A stretch of DNA of 64,000 nucleotides from Verticillium longisporum (Eukaryota > Ascomycota > Sordariomycetes > Glomerellales > Plectosphaerellaceae), in assembly GCA_019188255.1 (NCBI GenBank), contig JAETXT010000001.1, forward strand, positions 5,456,001 to 5,520,000, in the 5' to 3' direction. Position numbers and translations under genes: made by a program. Of the stretch, positions 11,749 to 23,264 are shown piece by piece. Positions within the stretch are counted from its first letter, which is position 1; each line of letters starts with the position of its first letter. Under the pieces are notes generated by a model that did no database searches, was not told the DNA's origin, and saw only the letters and a program-made list of their open reading frames with translations.

Positions 11749-12650
11749 TCAGTTCTTGAAATCGCCATTGGACAGATGCTCCTCCAGGTCGTAGTACACT
11801 TGAAACTCGCAGTAACAGTATTCAGGGTCCGCCTCAACGTCGCGGTTAAATTCGGCCTCTTCGTCGGTGATGAGGACCTTGGGGATGCCATGGACGCCCT
11901 CGGCGAGCAGCTGGACCTGACAGCTGCGCTCCATGCTGGTGAAGAGGAAGGCGGCCTCGTCGACGGTGTGGCCGACGGTCAGCAGACCGTGGTTACGCAA
12001 GATGGCGCCCTTGCCGCGGGGGCCGAGGGCGGCGGCGATGCGGTGGCCCTCTTCGGCGCCGAGCACAACACCACCGTAGGAATTGTAGACGGCCTGGGCG
12101 TCGCCGTAGAACTTGCAGGCATCCTGCGTGATCATGTCGAGGCGGCGGCCAAAGACGGACCAGGCCTTGCCGTGGATGCTGTGGGCGTGGCAGACGGCGT
12201 GGACATCGGGTCGGGCCTGGTGGACGGCCGAATGAATGAGAAAGCCGGCCTTGTTCGGGGTCGTGTGCGGTTACCCCCGATAACGGCGCCGTCGAAATCG
12301 ACGAGAATCATGTCGGAGGCCTTGAGGAGGCCGAAGTGGACGCCGAGTGGGTTGGTCCAGAAGGCCGAGGGATTTTCTGGGTCGCGTACCGATATGTGGC
12401 CGCTGAAGCCCTCGACGTAGTTGGAACGAGACCAGTGGCGGAAGGCGGCGGCTAGATGATTGAGAATCCATTCACGGTGGGCGGCGAAACTGGGGTGGAC
12501 GGGGATGCCGGGCAGAGGGATGGAGCCATGGGAGATGGCCTCGAGGGGCGTCTGGTGGGCGAGCTCATGACCGTGAGAGGACTGTGCCGTCTTGGAGGCG
12601 GAGTTGAACTCAGACTGCACAGCTGGCGTTTGGGTAGCGGAGGGAGCCAT
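11749..12650 (-). CDS. Class II aldolase/adducin domain protein (Mug14-like), one frameshift
   Basis: A single exon read from ATG 12650 to stop 11749, 300 residues once one base is restored. Fold landmarks of the class II aldolase/adducin family are clear: NYVEGFSGHISVRDP (phosphate-binding loop), NPLGVHFGLLKASDMI, the zinc-ligand region VCHAHSIHGKAW, and LRNHGLLTVGHTVDEA with the third His. Family members are zinc aldolases or epimerases, or non-enzymatic adducin-like proteins; the fission-yeast relative Mug14 is meiotically induced. The substrate is unknown. Residues up to GAVIGGNRT and those from NKAGFLIHS on are in different frames; a missing G in the plus-strand run 12257-12260 explains this. 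It is convergent with the DUF3716/cupin gene, 194 bp apart. Confidence 0.88.
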
Positions 12651-13570
12651 GTTGTTGTTGCTGGGATGGGCAGTGCAAGCTTATAGCAAGTTGGGTGAGA
12701 TGATCTGGATCTGGATCTGGAGCACTCGGTATGACCACATTGATGGTGAGAGAGGAAGACTGGAGTCGACTGTCGGATCGAGTGGCTTGATGCTTCGTTC
12801 ACACACTGGATATTAACAGAAGGCGCCTTATGAGACTGTGTGGTCGAAGGGCGCGGATAACAGGCGGAGGGAAAGCCCGGCCCGGGGCTGCGGGGGTTGA
12901 CCGGAGTGGCAGGGATCACCGTGCCCGGGATTCCCCACTGTCTGCTTGGGATGTTGTGCCAGAGCACCTCCTCACAGGCTCTGCTTCATGCAGTGAGGCG
13001 CACATTTCAGAAGTCATCAGACCCCCAGAATGGATCGTCATGAAGCTGCAAGGGAAAAAAAAACAGTCTCTGACCTCTCTTTGCGGGCATCTGTGTAGCC
13101 ACCGGCGCGTGCCGACTACCTTGCGCACACCGTGCGGACCCACGTCTCGCCCGGATAGCCCACTCTTGCCGCTTCACCCCGCAAATCATCACGATATCAC
13201 GACATCTTGCTGGCTTAATCTCTGTTTGCCAATGCGTACACTGGAGCTGCTGAACTCTGAAATAGCGAACCAGATGGATCGACTGCGGGGGCAAGCACAA
13301 GAAGAGAAAGACCATATAGCTTCAATCAATCGCTCATCACCAGATTACTTTTGCATCCGTTGCGCGCACATCCATATCCATGGCCTTGGGAAGCTGATCC
13401 ACCCTCTTGCGGTAATAGCCAATCGCAGAAGCGAACCTTTCGCCTCTGGAGCTGCATTACTCTTTCTCCGTCTCAGTCCAGATTTTCCCTACACCATCTC
13501 ACAAAAAGGCGAACAATTTCCCACAGCCCATCTCAACCCGCCGCCTGCATCATCCGTGTTGAAACTCATC
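12651..13570. other. Intergenic: divergent promoters of aldolase and SET genes
   Basis: 920 bases with no supported gene. It contains short tggatc-type repeats near 12703-12720 and a run of nine A at 13053-13062. Several open stretches exist but none resembles protein. Confidence 0.5.
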
Positions 13571-15163
13571 ATGGACGACTTTCAGGCCCTGTCGGATCGC
13601 TATCTGCAGTGGTTCAAGGCCGCTGGCGGCGAGTTCCGCGATGACCTCCTGCAGATCGTCGACCTGAGGCCGCAGGCCGCCGGTCGCGGCATCAGTGAGA
13701 CCCCACTGGCTCACCCTCGCCTTCTGAACATGTTCATACTGACATGAAGACAGTCGCTACGCGTGATATCCCTGAAGAGACAACCCTCTTCACAATACCC
13801 CGTCAGGCCATTATCAACGTCCTGACGTCGGAGCTTCCCCAGAAGCTGCCTCAAGTCTTCGATGGCTCCATCGATGAGATGGACGACAACGCCGAGCCCT
13901 TGGATTCTTGGGGTCAGCTGATCCTCGTCATGCTGTACGAAGTTCTCCAGGGGGACGCTTCGCGATGGAAGCCCTACTTCGACATTTTGCCGCAGCAGTT
14001 CGACACGCCCATCTTCTGGTCCGACGGCGAGCTCCTCGAGCTCCAAGGTACCTCTCTGACGGCGGAGAAGATTGGCAAGGTCGAGAGCGACGCCATGTTC
14101 CGCTCCAAGATCCTGCCCATCGTGCAGGCGAACCCCGCCATCTTCTATCCCGAGGGCGCCGCCCAGCCCACGGAGGATGAGCTCCTGCACCTGGCGCATC
14201 GCATGGGCAGCACCATCATGGCGTATGCTTTCGATCTTGAGAATGACGACGAGAATGAGAACGAAGAGGACGGCTGGGTTGAGGATCGAGAGGGCAGGAC
14301 GATGCTGGGCATGGTGCCCATGGCGGATACCCTGAATGCGAACGCCGAGTTTAATGTTCGTACTTGCCACCACTTCACGCTCCACTTTCGCTTGTGCACC
14401 AGAGACTGATCATGACATTTCAGGCGCACATCAAACACGGAGAAAGCCTCGAAGCAACAGCCATTCGCGCCGACATCAAGGCTGGTGACCAAATTCTCAA
14501 CTACTACGGGCCCCTGCCGACATCGGAGCTCTTGAGGCGGTATGGCTATGTCACGCCGGAGCACAGTCGTTACGACGTTGTCGAGGTGCCGTGGACACTC
14601 GTCAAGGAGGTCATCGTCTCCAGCCTCAGTCTCTCTGCCGAAGCTTGGAAACAAGTTGTAAGTCTGACCGGCCCTCCCTCACGCCACAAAACTCAACTTA
14701 ACCGTGCGTACAGGAGAGCCAGATTGACGACGAGGAAATCGAAGACTATTTTGTCATAGAGCGCGACTCGGGCGAGCCCGGCCCCGACGGCCGCTTTACA
14801 GCCCCTGCCGTCCTGCGCGAAGTCTCGCCCGAGCTCGTCGAGCAGCTCAAGGAGTTCCTGAAGGCCGTGAAGAAACTCGACAGCGAGCGCATCCCCGACA
14901 AGCGCAAGCGCGACGAGATTTGCGACGCCGTCATCGCCGAGGTACTCAAGGTGCGGCTCGCGCAGTACCCGACCTCCATCGAGACGGACGAGAAGCTGCT
15001 GGCCGAGGCGGACCTCCCCGCCCGCCGGCGGATGACTGTGGTGGTGAGACTCGGTGAGAAGCAGCTCCTGCCCGAGGCCATTGCGCTCGCGCACGCGAAG
15101 GCGCAGGGCTCGGCTACGGGGGACGATGGGGAGGAGAGAGCGTCAAAGAAGGCGAGGGTGTGA
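13571..15163 (+). CDS. RKM4: SET-domain ribosomal lysine methyltransferase, RKM4/SETD6-like
   Basis: Four exons: 13571-13694, 13754-14355, 14424-14657 and 14714-15163, giving 469 residues with every junction in frame. The introns are 13695-13753, 14356-14423 and 14658-14713 (gtaagt..tacag). The split SET domain begins at RGIIATRDIPEETTLFTIPR, created by the first splice. It continues with a long insertion and closes with NAEFNAHIKHG (AdoMet-binding NH-type motif), IKAGDQILNYYGPL (catalytic Tyr region) and ELLRRYGYV. The C-terminal half is the helical Rubisco-LSMT substrate-binding domain. In yeast Rkm4 monomethylates ribosomal protein L42 (eL42); that substrate is inferred here from the family. 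The acidic loop near residue 220 (NDDENENEED) is unusual but disordered. No frameshift is present. Confidence 0.9.
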
Positions 15164-16106
15164 ACGGACGTGTTAGATCTGGACGATATACATTCAACAA
15201 GGGCTCGTAATAGCTTCTACGGCTGCGACAACATGGATATTTCGGGAGAGCTGGCGTAGTCTTTGGGAAGGATACACTGTACTAGCGCGACAAAAGATAG
15301 AGAGTGATGGAAGGATTGACTGCCAGAAGCACCACGCCAATTTTGTGGCAAAGAGTGCCAGGCATCTGGCTTTGCGATTGCGCGCAAGATCGGGGCATCG
15401 AGTAGAGAGGCGTTGTAACCCCAGCGAGGCGATGCATCATGGACTCGTATGGACGGCTGAGGGGTACGAAGCAGCACCAATTCAACTTGGACCGACTGGC
15501 TCGCTCATTCCGAGCACCACCTTTTTGGAGGCCTTGCGCAGCGCAAGCCCAGCGAGACGTTGTGTTCCTTTCCCGATCGAAACCTCGTAGCTTTTCGAGG
15601 GCATGTACGGTGCAGCGCGCCTCACGCCGCCTTGCGGGTCTCATGCTGTTGAAGTGCCAAACCCATCATCTCGTAGATTGATAAAAGATTGAGGAGCTCC
15701 CTGAGAGCGTCTCACAACATGCATTTCGCGACGGCCTCTCGTACTCCATATCTAGTTCCATTCGTTAGCCTTGACGAGCGCAAGCATGGCAAATGCGCAG
15801 GGACGTATGGGGCAAAAGGTGAAAATCGTTTTATCTGTTGCACCTTGCGACTTGCTATGTTCTATGCCACATCATCGCCTTTCGTCAACAGCTCGCGGCG
15901 ACCTTGTGGTGCGCCCGCTGCTCCTCGCCCTTCTCCTGCACTATGCCGCGGATTTCCCTCCCGGCTAGGAGCCCACTCGCGCCAGGTGGCGGCTGCAGAC
16001 ACGGCCGGCCTTTGTCGACGTTGCCGCCCTCACTACGAGGATCGTTGTGCAGAGCAGGCCATAAGCTGACCCTCGATTTGATGCATCTTTTCCCTTTACT
16101 CCTCGT
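15164..16106. other. Intergenic between convergent RKM4-like and AP-1 mu genes
   Basis: 943 bases, presumably two 3' untranslated regions and a spacer. I see no RNA gene, repeat or protein-like reading frame. Confidence 0.5.
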
Positions 16107-17503
16107 TCAGACCACGTCTGGTAGCCTGACAGCGATGTCTCCTGACTGTGTGATATACCTGACCCAGGGTAAGGAGGGGTATTGCAACTAAAGGCTTGTC
16201 AGACGTGGTGCGTTCAGCTTGATTCCGGGTAAAATACCTTGGGTTCTGTGATCTTCAGGTAGCGCACCTGGATGCCACTTGTCGTGAAGTAAGGGATCTC
16301 AAACTTGACCTGGATGGGCCGCTTCGCACCCTTGCCAGGCGCACCAACGCCACCCATGCTGCCGCCGAAGCCGCCCGTCATACCACCACCATGCTCGTCA
16401 TCACCTCGGACAGAGGGCAGACCCAGCTCAGCGCGCATCAGAAACTCCTTGCCACCTCCGAACTGCTTGATCTTCCACACGATTGCGCTCTGCTCGGGGG
16501 CGTAGTGAACAGCGCCAATATTCGTCCTGAAGCGCGGTGTGTCGGCGTCGTCTGGCACGGGAATGATAATCTCAACGTTGTTGGCGGTGCTGCGGCGCTT
16601 GAACTGAGCCTTGGCCTTGAGCATGTATTCGACACGAGACCCCGAATGAGACTCGACCAGACACTCGACCCAGATCAGCGGCTTGACCTGCGTGTTCAGG
16701 CGGTAGCTCATGAGCTCGAACTCGCCGTCAGGAGGAATAAAGGAAATGGTGCGGTCGTTTTCAAAGCGCGAAAGCCGCACGCACTGGTGGAACTTGACAT
16801 CTTCCATTTCGATGGCCTTGCCGCGGGTCGTGCGCCCTGTCGTTTCAAACATGACCTTGTCATTGAGACCGAGGCGCAACTCGGGCATACCGCTGAGGTA
16901 ACACTTCATCTTGACAGCACCGAGAATTTCCGAACGCAGAACATTGCCGTTGGCGCCGACGAGCAGGTTGAGGGACTCGACAACATCAAGGAAGACCTCG
17001 TTCTTGCGGTAACGGATACCCTCTGATCGCCAAGACACGGCGTTCGTGACAGCGATTGGCGGTCGGGCTTGAATATCGAGCTTGTGCGACTCCTGGGTGA
17101 TGTACTCTTGCAGAATCTTGGACTCGGTGGTTTGTGGGTAGCCAAAATCCATCATCTCGTCGAGCAGCTCGTAAATAACGACAAAGTTGTCGCGAATCGA
17201 TTCCTCCTCGAGGGCCTTGAAGTACTCGGTAAAGACCTCGACGATCTTGTGTAGGAAGAGCAGAATTTCGGCGGCGTTTGTGTTTCGTTTCGTCAGGGCG
17301 AGGAGGTACAGGTTGTTGTGGCGGATGTAGAGATAGTTGATGCCCTCGTGGGAGAAGCAAGGAGGCACGGCGGAGGACTCTTCTTCGGCTTCGCTGAGCA
17401 GAACGGGGAACTGCTCGACGGCAGACATGGGAATGTCACCTCGGTAGTTCCTCGCCAGCAGGGTCTTGCCCTTGAGGTCGAGGAAGAAGACGGCAGACGC
17501 CAT
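16107..17503 (-). CDS. APM1: AP-1 clathrin adaptor complex subunit mu
   Basis: Two exons, 17503-16238 and 16187-16107, with intron 16188-16237 (gtattt..tctgac..tttag); 448 residues. The N-terminal longin domain starts ASAVFFLDLKGKTLLARNYRG. The rest is the mu-homology domain, with LNLLVGANGNVLRSEILGAV, the substrate-binding sheet and the conserved C-terminus LQYPSLPWVRYITQSGD. The second exon is essential: without it the protein would lose the last beta strand. It works with beta, gamma and sigma subunits at trans-Golgi and endosomal membranes and binds YxxPhi cargo signals. A Gly-rich loop near residue 375-395 (GGGMTGGFGGSMGG) is a typical filamentous-fungal insertion. The start context is caccATGG. 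The gene is intact. Confidence 0.95.
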
Positions 17504-20325
17504 GGTGGTTTAGTTGTATCTCTCTGGAGGACAGTGTGTAAGGAGGGGTCGTTCTCGGTGGGCTTGCGATCAATTGGCGCGTGGGCCAGGCGTGAGAGAG
17601 GTATAAGATGTCCGAGACATGCACATATGGTCAGGCGGTGTATCGTTGTATTTCCCAAGCGTGTCGGAGGCACAGTGTCGGGGGCGAGCAAAGGGCGATG
17701 CGGGTGCTGCCTGGACAGCTATCCTTGAGGCCAGGAAGATGCTCTGGCTCTCAGGAGTAGCTTGCTCGTCGTGGATGCGGTGTCAGGACGCACAGACCAA
17801 CCTTGTCACGCCAGCAGGCGGAGGCTTGATTTCTTGATAAGATAACCTCCAAAGCATCCTCAATAGCAAGGTCACATGATCGAGGTCCACTATGGGCCAT
17901 CTCTCACTCATTGAAGAGAAAATTTCAGGACGGCCCTGCGTGGCAGGTTCCTTCTTCTCTTCTCACCACCGCGCCCAATTTAGACAGTGCAGCTCAGCAT
18001 TACCACAACCGGTGCCGGCATTCTGTCGGTACACCAGCCGTGAAGCAGTTGTTGAAGTTAGCGATGCTGAGGCGCGCAGAGGACGAAGCGCAAGCTCGGT
18101 GCCATAAGAGCTGCCCTTGCAGTCGTTTCACCTTCGGGTGGAAGCAGTTGCGTTGGCGGCGTCAGAGGCACCGGACATAGTTTTATTTAGCCGACAAAGG
18201 GACACAGTTGTGCGTGAGCATGTGGTCTCTCGGCAAAGGCGAGTGAATCGGATGAGATCTGGCCAGGGTAGGGTTCCCGAGGTGTTGGTCGACTCGGCCG
18301 AACATCTGTCGCGAAGGGTGGCATCAGTGTCGCCGTTGCATTGACTCGCGGCAGCTCTCACGAGCCTCGAACAGCCTCATCAGCTGTAACACGGGCGCAG
18401 GCCAACCTCGGGAAAAGTCGTGCATGCGTTCCTATGTGTCAACGACCCCCAAAGGCCCTCGCTTGTATTGCAGCCGACGGATGAGAAGCTTTCCGTTTTG
18501 GTGACCTGACGACAGTGACCGCAGTCGACGGCATCCACTTGGTCGGTCCAAACCATTCCCAGAATGTCGTCACATGAGCTCCTTCACAGGCCACCTCTTG
18601 CTTACTTGTCCGCCCACCCCATCCTAGCATGCTTGATCAGCGAAAAGGGACAGGCTGAATGGGTCTGGCGAGACAATCTGTCAGGTGTGATGGGTGCAGA
18701 GGGAGGCATCGTCTCGCTGATCTTGACAGTATCTGCCCAATATTTTAGCTGGTAGGCATTGCAGACAGGCAATGGAACTTCCTAGTTGCCACCTTCACAA
18801 GCTTACTCGAATGGGGGTCTATGTGTGTTAGGTTTCCATCGTGCATCCGTTCGCCCTGTATCCCCTTTAGGCACATGCAGGTGGGGATGGGACGGGCGAA
18901 TGTCCAAACAGGAAAGGGGCTGCAGGCAGCAAAAAAACAAAAACCGGTCGGCCATTCAAGAATCGCCTGTAGTAGCCTCTCAAGTCATCCATCGTGAAAG
19001 CGTCCGACCTTCCTCTTTGTTGGCGAGCCGAGTGTTGGCGCTCCCACAAGCCAAACGGAAAAGCACCGCTTCCAACCAGCGTCGGGTGTCGCTGGGGTGT
19101 GTGCCTGCAGCCGATTGCCGGCTGGGCGTCTCGTCGTGACCGTAATCTCGAGCTGACATCTGATGACGGTCGCTGCTGTTAAGGTATGCGGTGCACATGT
19201 GCTGGGGCACAGTAACGGCAAGTACACAGGTCTTGGCGTTAGAGATCGGCCGCTTCGCATGTGATGATGGCAACGCAAACCCAATTCTCTGACACGTGCT
19301 TCCCCAGCTTTTGCAGCCCTTTTCGCGCCAAGGCCCTCTCTTGTCCAGTCGCCCACTGTCGCTCCCTCGCTTTTCCCTTCCCTGTACCTGCTTGTGACTC
19401 GAGCCTAGGCCACTATCGGTGTTGATGCGGCCAGCGGCTGACGAAAAGGAGGATGAAGGAGGATGCATTTATCTTTCTTCGCCTGTGACGGCGCTATGCG
19501 GCAGGGGTCATGAAGCGACTGGAGTGAATGAATGAATTGACAGAAAATTGCCGGATTTGCATCTTGAGGAGATGACTCGTCACAAGCAAAGAGGCCACCC
19601 ATTTTCAGACGACAAGAGGCGTAGGTACCTCGCAGCAGCAGCCGGCCGAGCGAGTAATCACTAGAACTGGGCGCGCTCCAGTGCCTCGGACCCTGCAGCG
19701 GCCGTCCATGATGGACTAGCTAGCACCCGAGAGACCCCCCTCCCCAGAAGCCCCCCCACGACTGGGAACCATTTCCCACCCCCCCTAAACCTAGACTGAG
19801 CCTGCAGCAAGCACCTGATGCTCACGGCGCGACAGCCCCATCAGGTCGCTTCACTAACCCCCCAAAGGCTTGCTGAGCAGGTAGGCTGCCAGGCGGCTTT
19901 ACCACTTCCCTCATTCTCTCGCCCGATACCTACTGCCTACATCCCAATCCCATCGGTCTTCGCCTCCTCTCTCTCCTCCCACACCCCCCCAATTCCCCAT
20001 CTCCCGCTCCCCCGTCCCAATACCTTCCTCTTCCTGTTCTTTCTTGCTCCTCCACCGTTACACATCCCGTGGCCCTGGTCGAGAGTCTCGCCTCCCGTCG
20101 CTCTCATCGACTCGTCACCCCGTTAGCCGGTTACACCGCACTCTCTGTTCTACATCATCCGACCCATCGTACCCGCCGCCGCTCCTTCGTCGACTTCCTC
20201 CACCCCCTCCTCTCCTCCATGCAATCCTGACATTGCGCCTTGCCAGGCACCTTCGTCAACCCCCTTCGTCTCGACGTCGCCCGTGCCAATCTACGACGTA
20301 GGGGCGTCCCGTGGTTTCTCAACTC

Positions 20326-20392
<67 letters not shown>

Positions 20393-20459
20393 TCGTCGCT
20401 GCCGCACGGGCATGCCATCACTGGCATTCCTCGACAGAGACACACTTTAGTGCTGCGAC
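17504..20459. other. Long intergenic region: APM1 and OPI1 promoters
   Basis: Nearly 3 kb without a supported gene. From about 19890 to 20240 the plus strand is strongly pyrimidine-rich (ctctctcctcccacacccccc), the pattern of a CT-rich promoter or leader just before OPI1. A hexanucleotide repeat follows at 20327-20392. The part 17900-19600 shows nothing I can interpret. Confidence 0.5.
20327..20392. repeat. Perfect (TCGCTG)11 microsatellite in the OPI1 leader
   Basis: Eleven uninterrupted copies of tcgctg, then tcg and one more copy to 20401. The array ends 58 bases before the OPI1 start codon, so it lies in the promoter or 5' untranslated region. In reverse complement it would encode Ser-Asp repeats, but no gene is supported there. 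Confidence 0.9.
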
Positions 20460-22412
20460 ATGGACGGCCCTCGACCCTCAATGGATCCTAATCATATGCT
20501 GCCGCGGCCTGGCGAACGGCAACGGCCCTCCTCTAAACAGAACCGCTTCGATCCGACGCGCGACCTCTCCTCACCGCCGTCCTATGCGCCTCCGAGCTAT
20601 CAGAACCACCCGCAATCCCGCGCCGAACTCCTGCCACCCATCCTACCGCCAGCTGCCGTTCACCATGATCCCGCGTCGAACAAGCTGCCCTCGCTATCGT
20701 CCCTGACCGGCCCGCCCCCGCCCTCCCGTAACCCTCCCCCGATCCCGACTTCGCGGCCGTCAACCTCGACTTCAATCTCATCCAGTGCAACCACAAAGAC
20801 GGCACCTGCCCCCAGGAACCTGCGGCGCCCGCCATCACGCACTGGCCGAGCATGAACCCGTTCACGACCTACTACACCCCGAGCCATGTCCAGCAGGCTG
20901 TCCAGTCTCCCGCCAAGATGGATGTGGACACCACCTCCAGCGCCGGCAACAGTCACACTGGCACCTCGCCTGACAGGTTGTATGACGCGCGAAGCGTCAG
21001 CGTCAGCCTGGACGACCCAGAAGTGCGGCTGGCAGCTGAAGCCTTGGGAGATCTCAGAGCAGGTGAGCGACATTGAAATGCTTACTGGCTTGGCCATTTA
21101 ACTAACACACGTTTCCCCAGACTTTGTCAACTCCCCCCCTACTAGGAGCACCCCCCTTCCTACAGGGTCGCCAGCCCTGTCGCTCGCGGCGCGTTCGAGC
21201 AAAAACACCCAGTCACCTCAACAAGAGCCGCTCTTCTCGCTCCTCACAACATCTCACCCTTTGCTTGCGACCACCATCGAAGGTGCCACCTCGGCTTACA
21301 ACAACTCCAAGAACTTCTCGCCTCGCTTCAAGACGAGCGCCGAGTACGTCGAAGGCTACCTCACGCCCATTGCGAATACGGTTGGATCGGTGGGCCGCGT
21401 TACTGGCGTCGAGGGTGGAGTCAGGTGGTTCCTGGGTGAAGGTCGCCGGCCTTCGGACCTTGAGGCTGGGCAGGGTAGCTCAAATAAGAGGAGGAAGGTC
21501 AGGGGCGACGACATGGTTGGCGTTGTCGTGGATCCCGCTGCGCATATCCTTGCCGCCGCTGCTGTTGCCGAACAGGAATCGAACCGCGACTCGTACCTTT
21601 TCAAACATGACAGACGCCTGTCGAGGGCCAGCACCATTGATACACTCCCCGCTTACGACGAGTCTCGCTCTCCAGCCTACACCGAAGATGACAAGCAGAA
21701 TGCTCAGAGGGGTAGCGCAGCTGAGGCGCGCAAGTCCCGTCTGGTCATCTCAACGTCTGGTCTAGCCGTGTCAATGAGCAAGGAAAGCCTCCGAAGCCTG
21801 AAGTACTGCCTGCGATGGCTCCGACTGGCCAACGACCACATTGGCGGCGTCGTCGGCCATCTCAAGACGACACTTGAACAGTATGACAAGGCTGCGGGCC
21901 CCGGCCAGGAAGTCAAGGCCGAGCAGTCGCCTGACGGTGAGACTATGGAAGTCGATGGCCGTACCTCCAATGATACGGAACACCAGGAAGACCCCACTGT
22001 TCTCGCCGCTAGGATCACGGCTCTCAAGGCCGATATCCTCAAGAACTTGCAGGCCGCCATCGAAACCGTGTCCAAGTACGCCGGCGGAGCGCTTCCCGAG
22101 AACGCACGGGTATTGGTCCACCGACAGATCACCAGCCTGCCGCAGCGCTTCCGCTATGCGAGCATGGTCGAGCAGCAGCAGAACCAGGAGGGAGGCGAGA
22201 GGCAGCGGGAGGAGATAACACGCGAGGGCGCCAACAGGGTGCTTGTCCTGGCCAAGGAGGGCCTCGACATGATCACCCAGGTCAGCGGCGTCATTGACGG
22301 AACCATTGTCAGCGCCGAGGAGTGGTGTGATCGTCTCGGCAGCAAGCGCAAGGATGAGGGCTCGGTGCTGCCGGAGGCACATGTGCCGGTTGGGGACGTC
22401 AAGGCGGCATGA
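20460..22412 (+). CDS. OPI1: Opi1-family transcriptional regulator of phospholipid synthesis, one frameshift
   Basis: Two exons, 20460-21062 and 21121-22412, with intron 21063-21120 (gtgagc..ctaac..cccag); 631 residues after one base is restored. The N-terminal 120 residues are Pro/Ser-rich and disordered, then HWPSMNPFTTYYTPSH begins the conserved part. DPEVRLAAEALGDLRADFV, EYVEGYLTPIANTVGSVGR and the helix SLKYCLRWLRLANDHIGG, followed by QITSLPQRFRYASM, identify Opi1. In yeast Opi1 is held at the ER by phosphatidic acid and represses inositol-sensitive genes when released; that mechanism is family knowledge. The frame changes between KTAPAP and PAITHWPS; one C missing from the run 20809-20813 explains it. 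A possible second start lies six codons in. Confidence 0.88.
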
Positions 22413-23264
22413 AGCGTCGAGCTACGAGGCCGGATGCCTTGGGGCACTCTTGAGTTGACCAACTACCTCACCTACAAAGAGAAGGCAATCGTAAGCAAAG
22501 CGATACGCCGCGGGGAGCATCAGATGGGAAGCGTAAAATACGAAAAGCAAGAAGATATTCCTGACCGAAACGGGATACGAATACGAAACACGGCGGAAGA
22601 GGTCAAAAAGTAGGGTGCAGACCAAAGACTTTGTTCAATGGACGAGAACCCAAACAAACTCCAATCCATCTTCTATGATACCACGGAGGCTACCGCCCTC
22701 ATTGATATTTTTATTTTCCTTTCTGTTTTCAAGCCTTCATCCTCACCACCGCCCCCCAATATCTTCTCATTTCTTCGTCTACCATTTATACCATGATAGC
22801 TACCAAGGTCTTTTTTGTCATTTGCTTTTATTATCCTTGATCTACTTAGAGGTTTTCCAGACCCATCTGCTCGCGCGAGTGTGATTACGTGACATCTCCT
22901 TTTACTCGTGGCGTGCTGGTAGATGGAGATATACGGGATACCAAAACCTGTGTCCAAGAGCACGTGTGCTTACTCTACCCTTGTGCAACCATGGGTTTTG
23001 CATGCCTTGCCCTCACGCGCTTGTATGTACCATCTAGGTCACGACGGGGGTCATTCCTTGATCACAAGACCAGGCAAGAAACACACTTGATTTGGCAATG
23101 ACATGATGAAAAGATGATCGTGATGTTTGACTGACTGCGAATTTGTTTACAAAGAAACCTATGCTACGTAGAAGCCGCCCCTTGAAAACGTGTGGCAGAG
23201 AGCGAGGGTATCGTAATGTGTGTGCTATGCGCGACGGGGGGACGGGCAGGACGTGAAAGCCAGT
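22413..23264. other. Intergenic between convergent 3' ends
   Basis: 852 bases, presumably 3' untranslated regions and a spacer. It contains a pyrimidine-rich stretch at 22690-22850. No gene is seen. Confidence 0.5.

Noticed and set aside
11551..12420. 289-codon open frame on the plus strand
   Set aside because: Antisense to the aldolase/adducin gene and without any domain.
13711..14385. 224-codon open frame on the minus strand
   Set aside because: Antisense to the RKM4-like SET gene, which has complete splicing and domains.
16391..17026. 211-codon open frame on the plus strand
   Set aside because: Antisense to AP-1 mu.
20155..20481. Reverse-strand protein with Ser-Asp repeats
   Set aside because: It is the complement of the tcgctg microsatellite in the OPI1 leader; no start, flanking domain or splice support.
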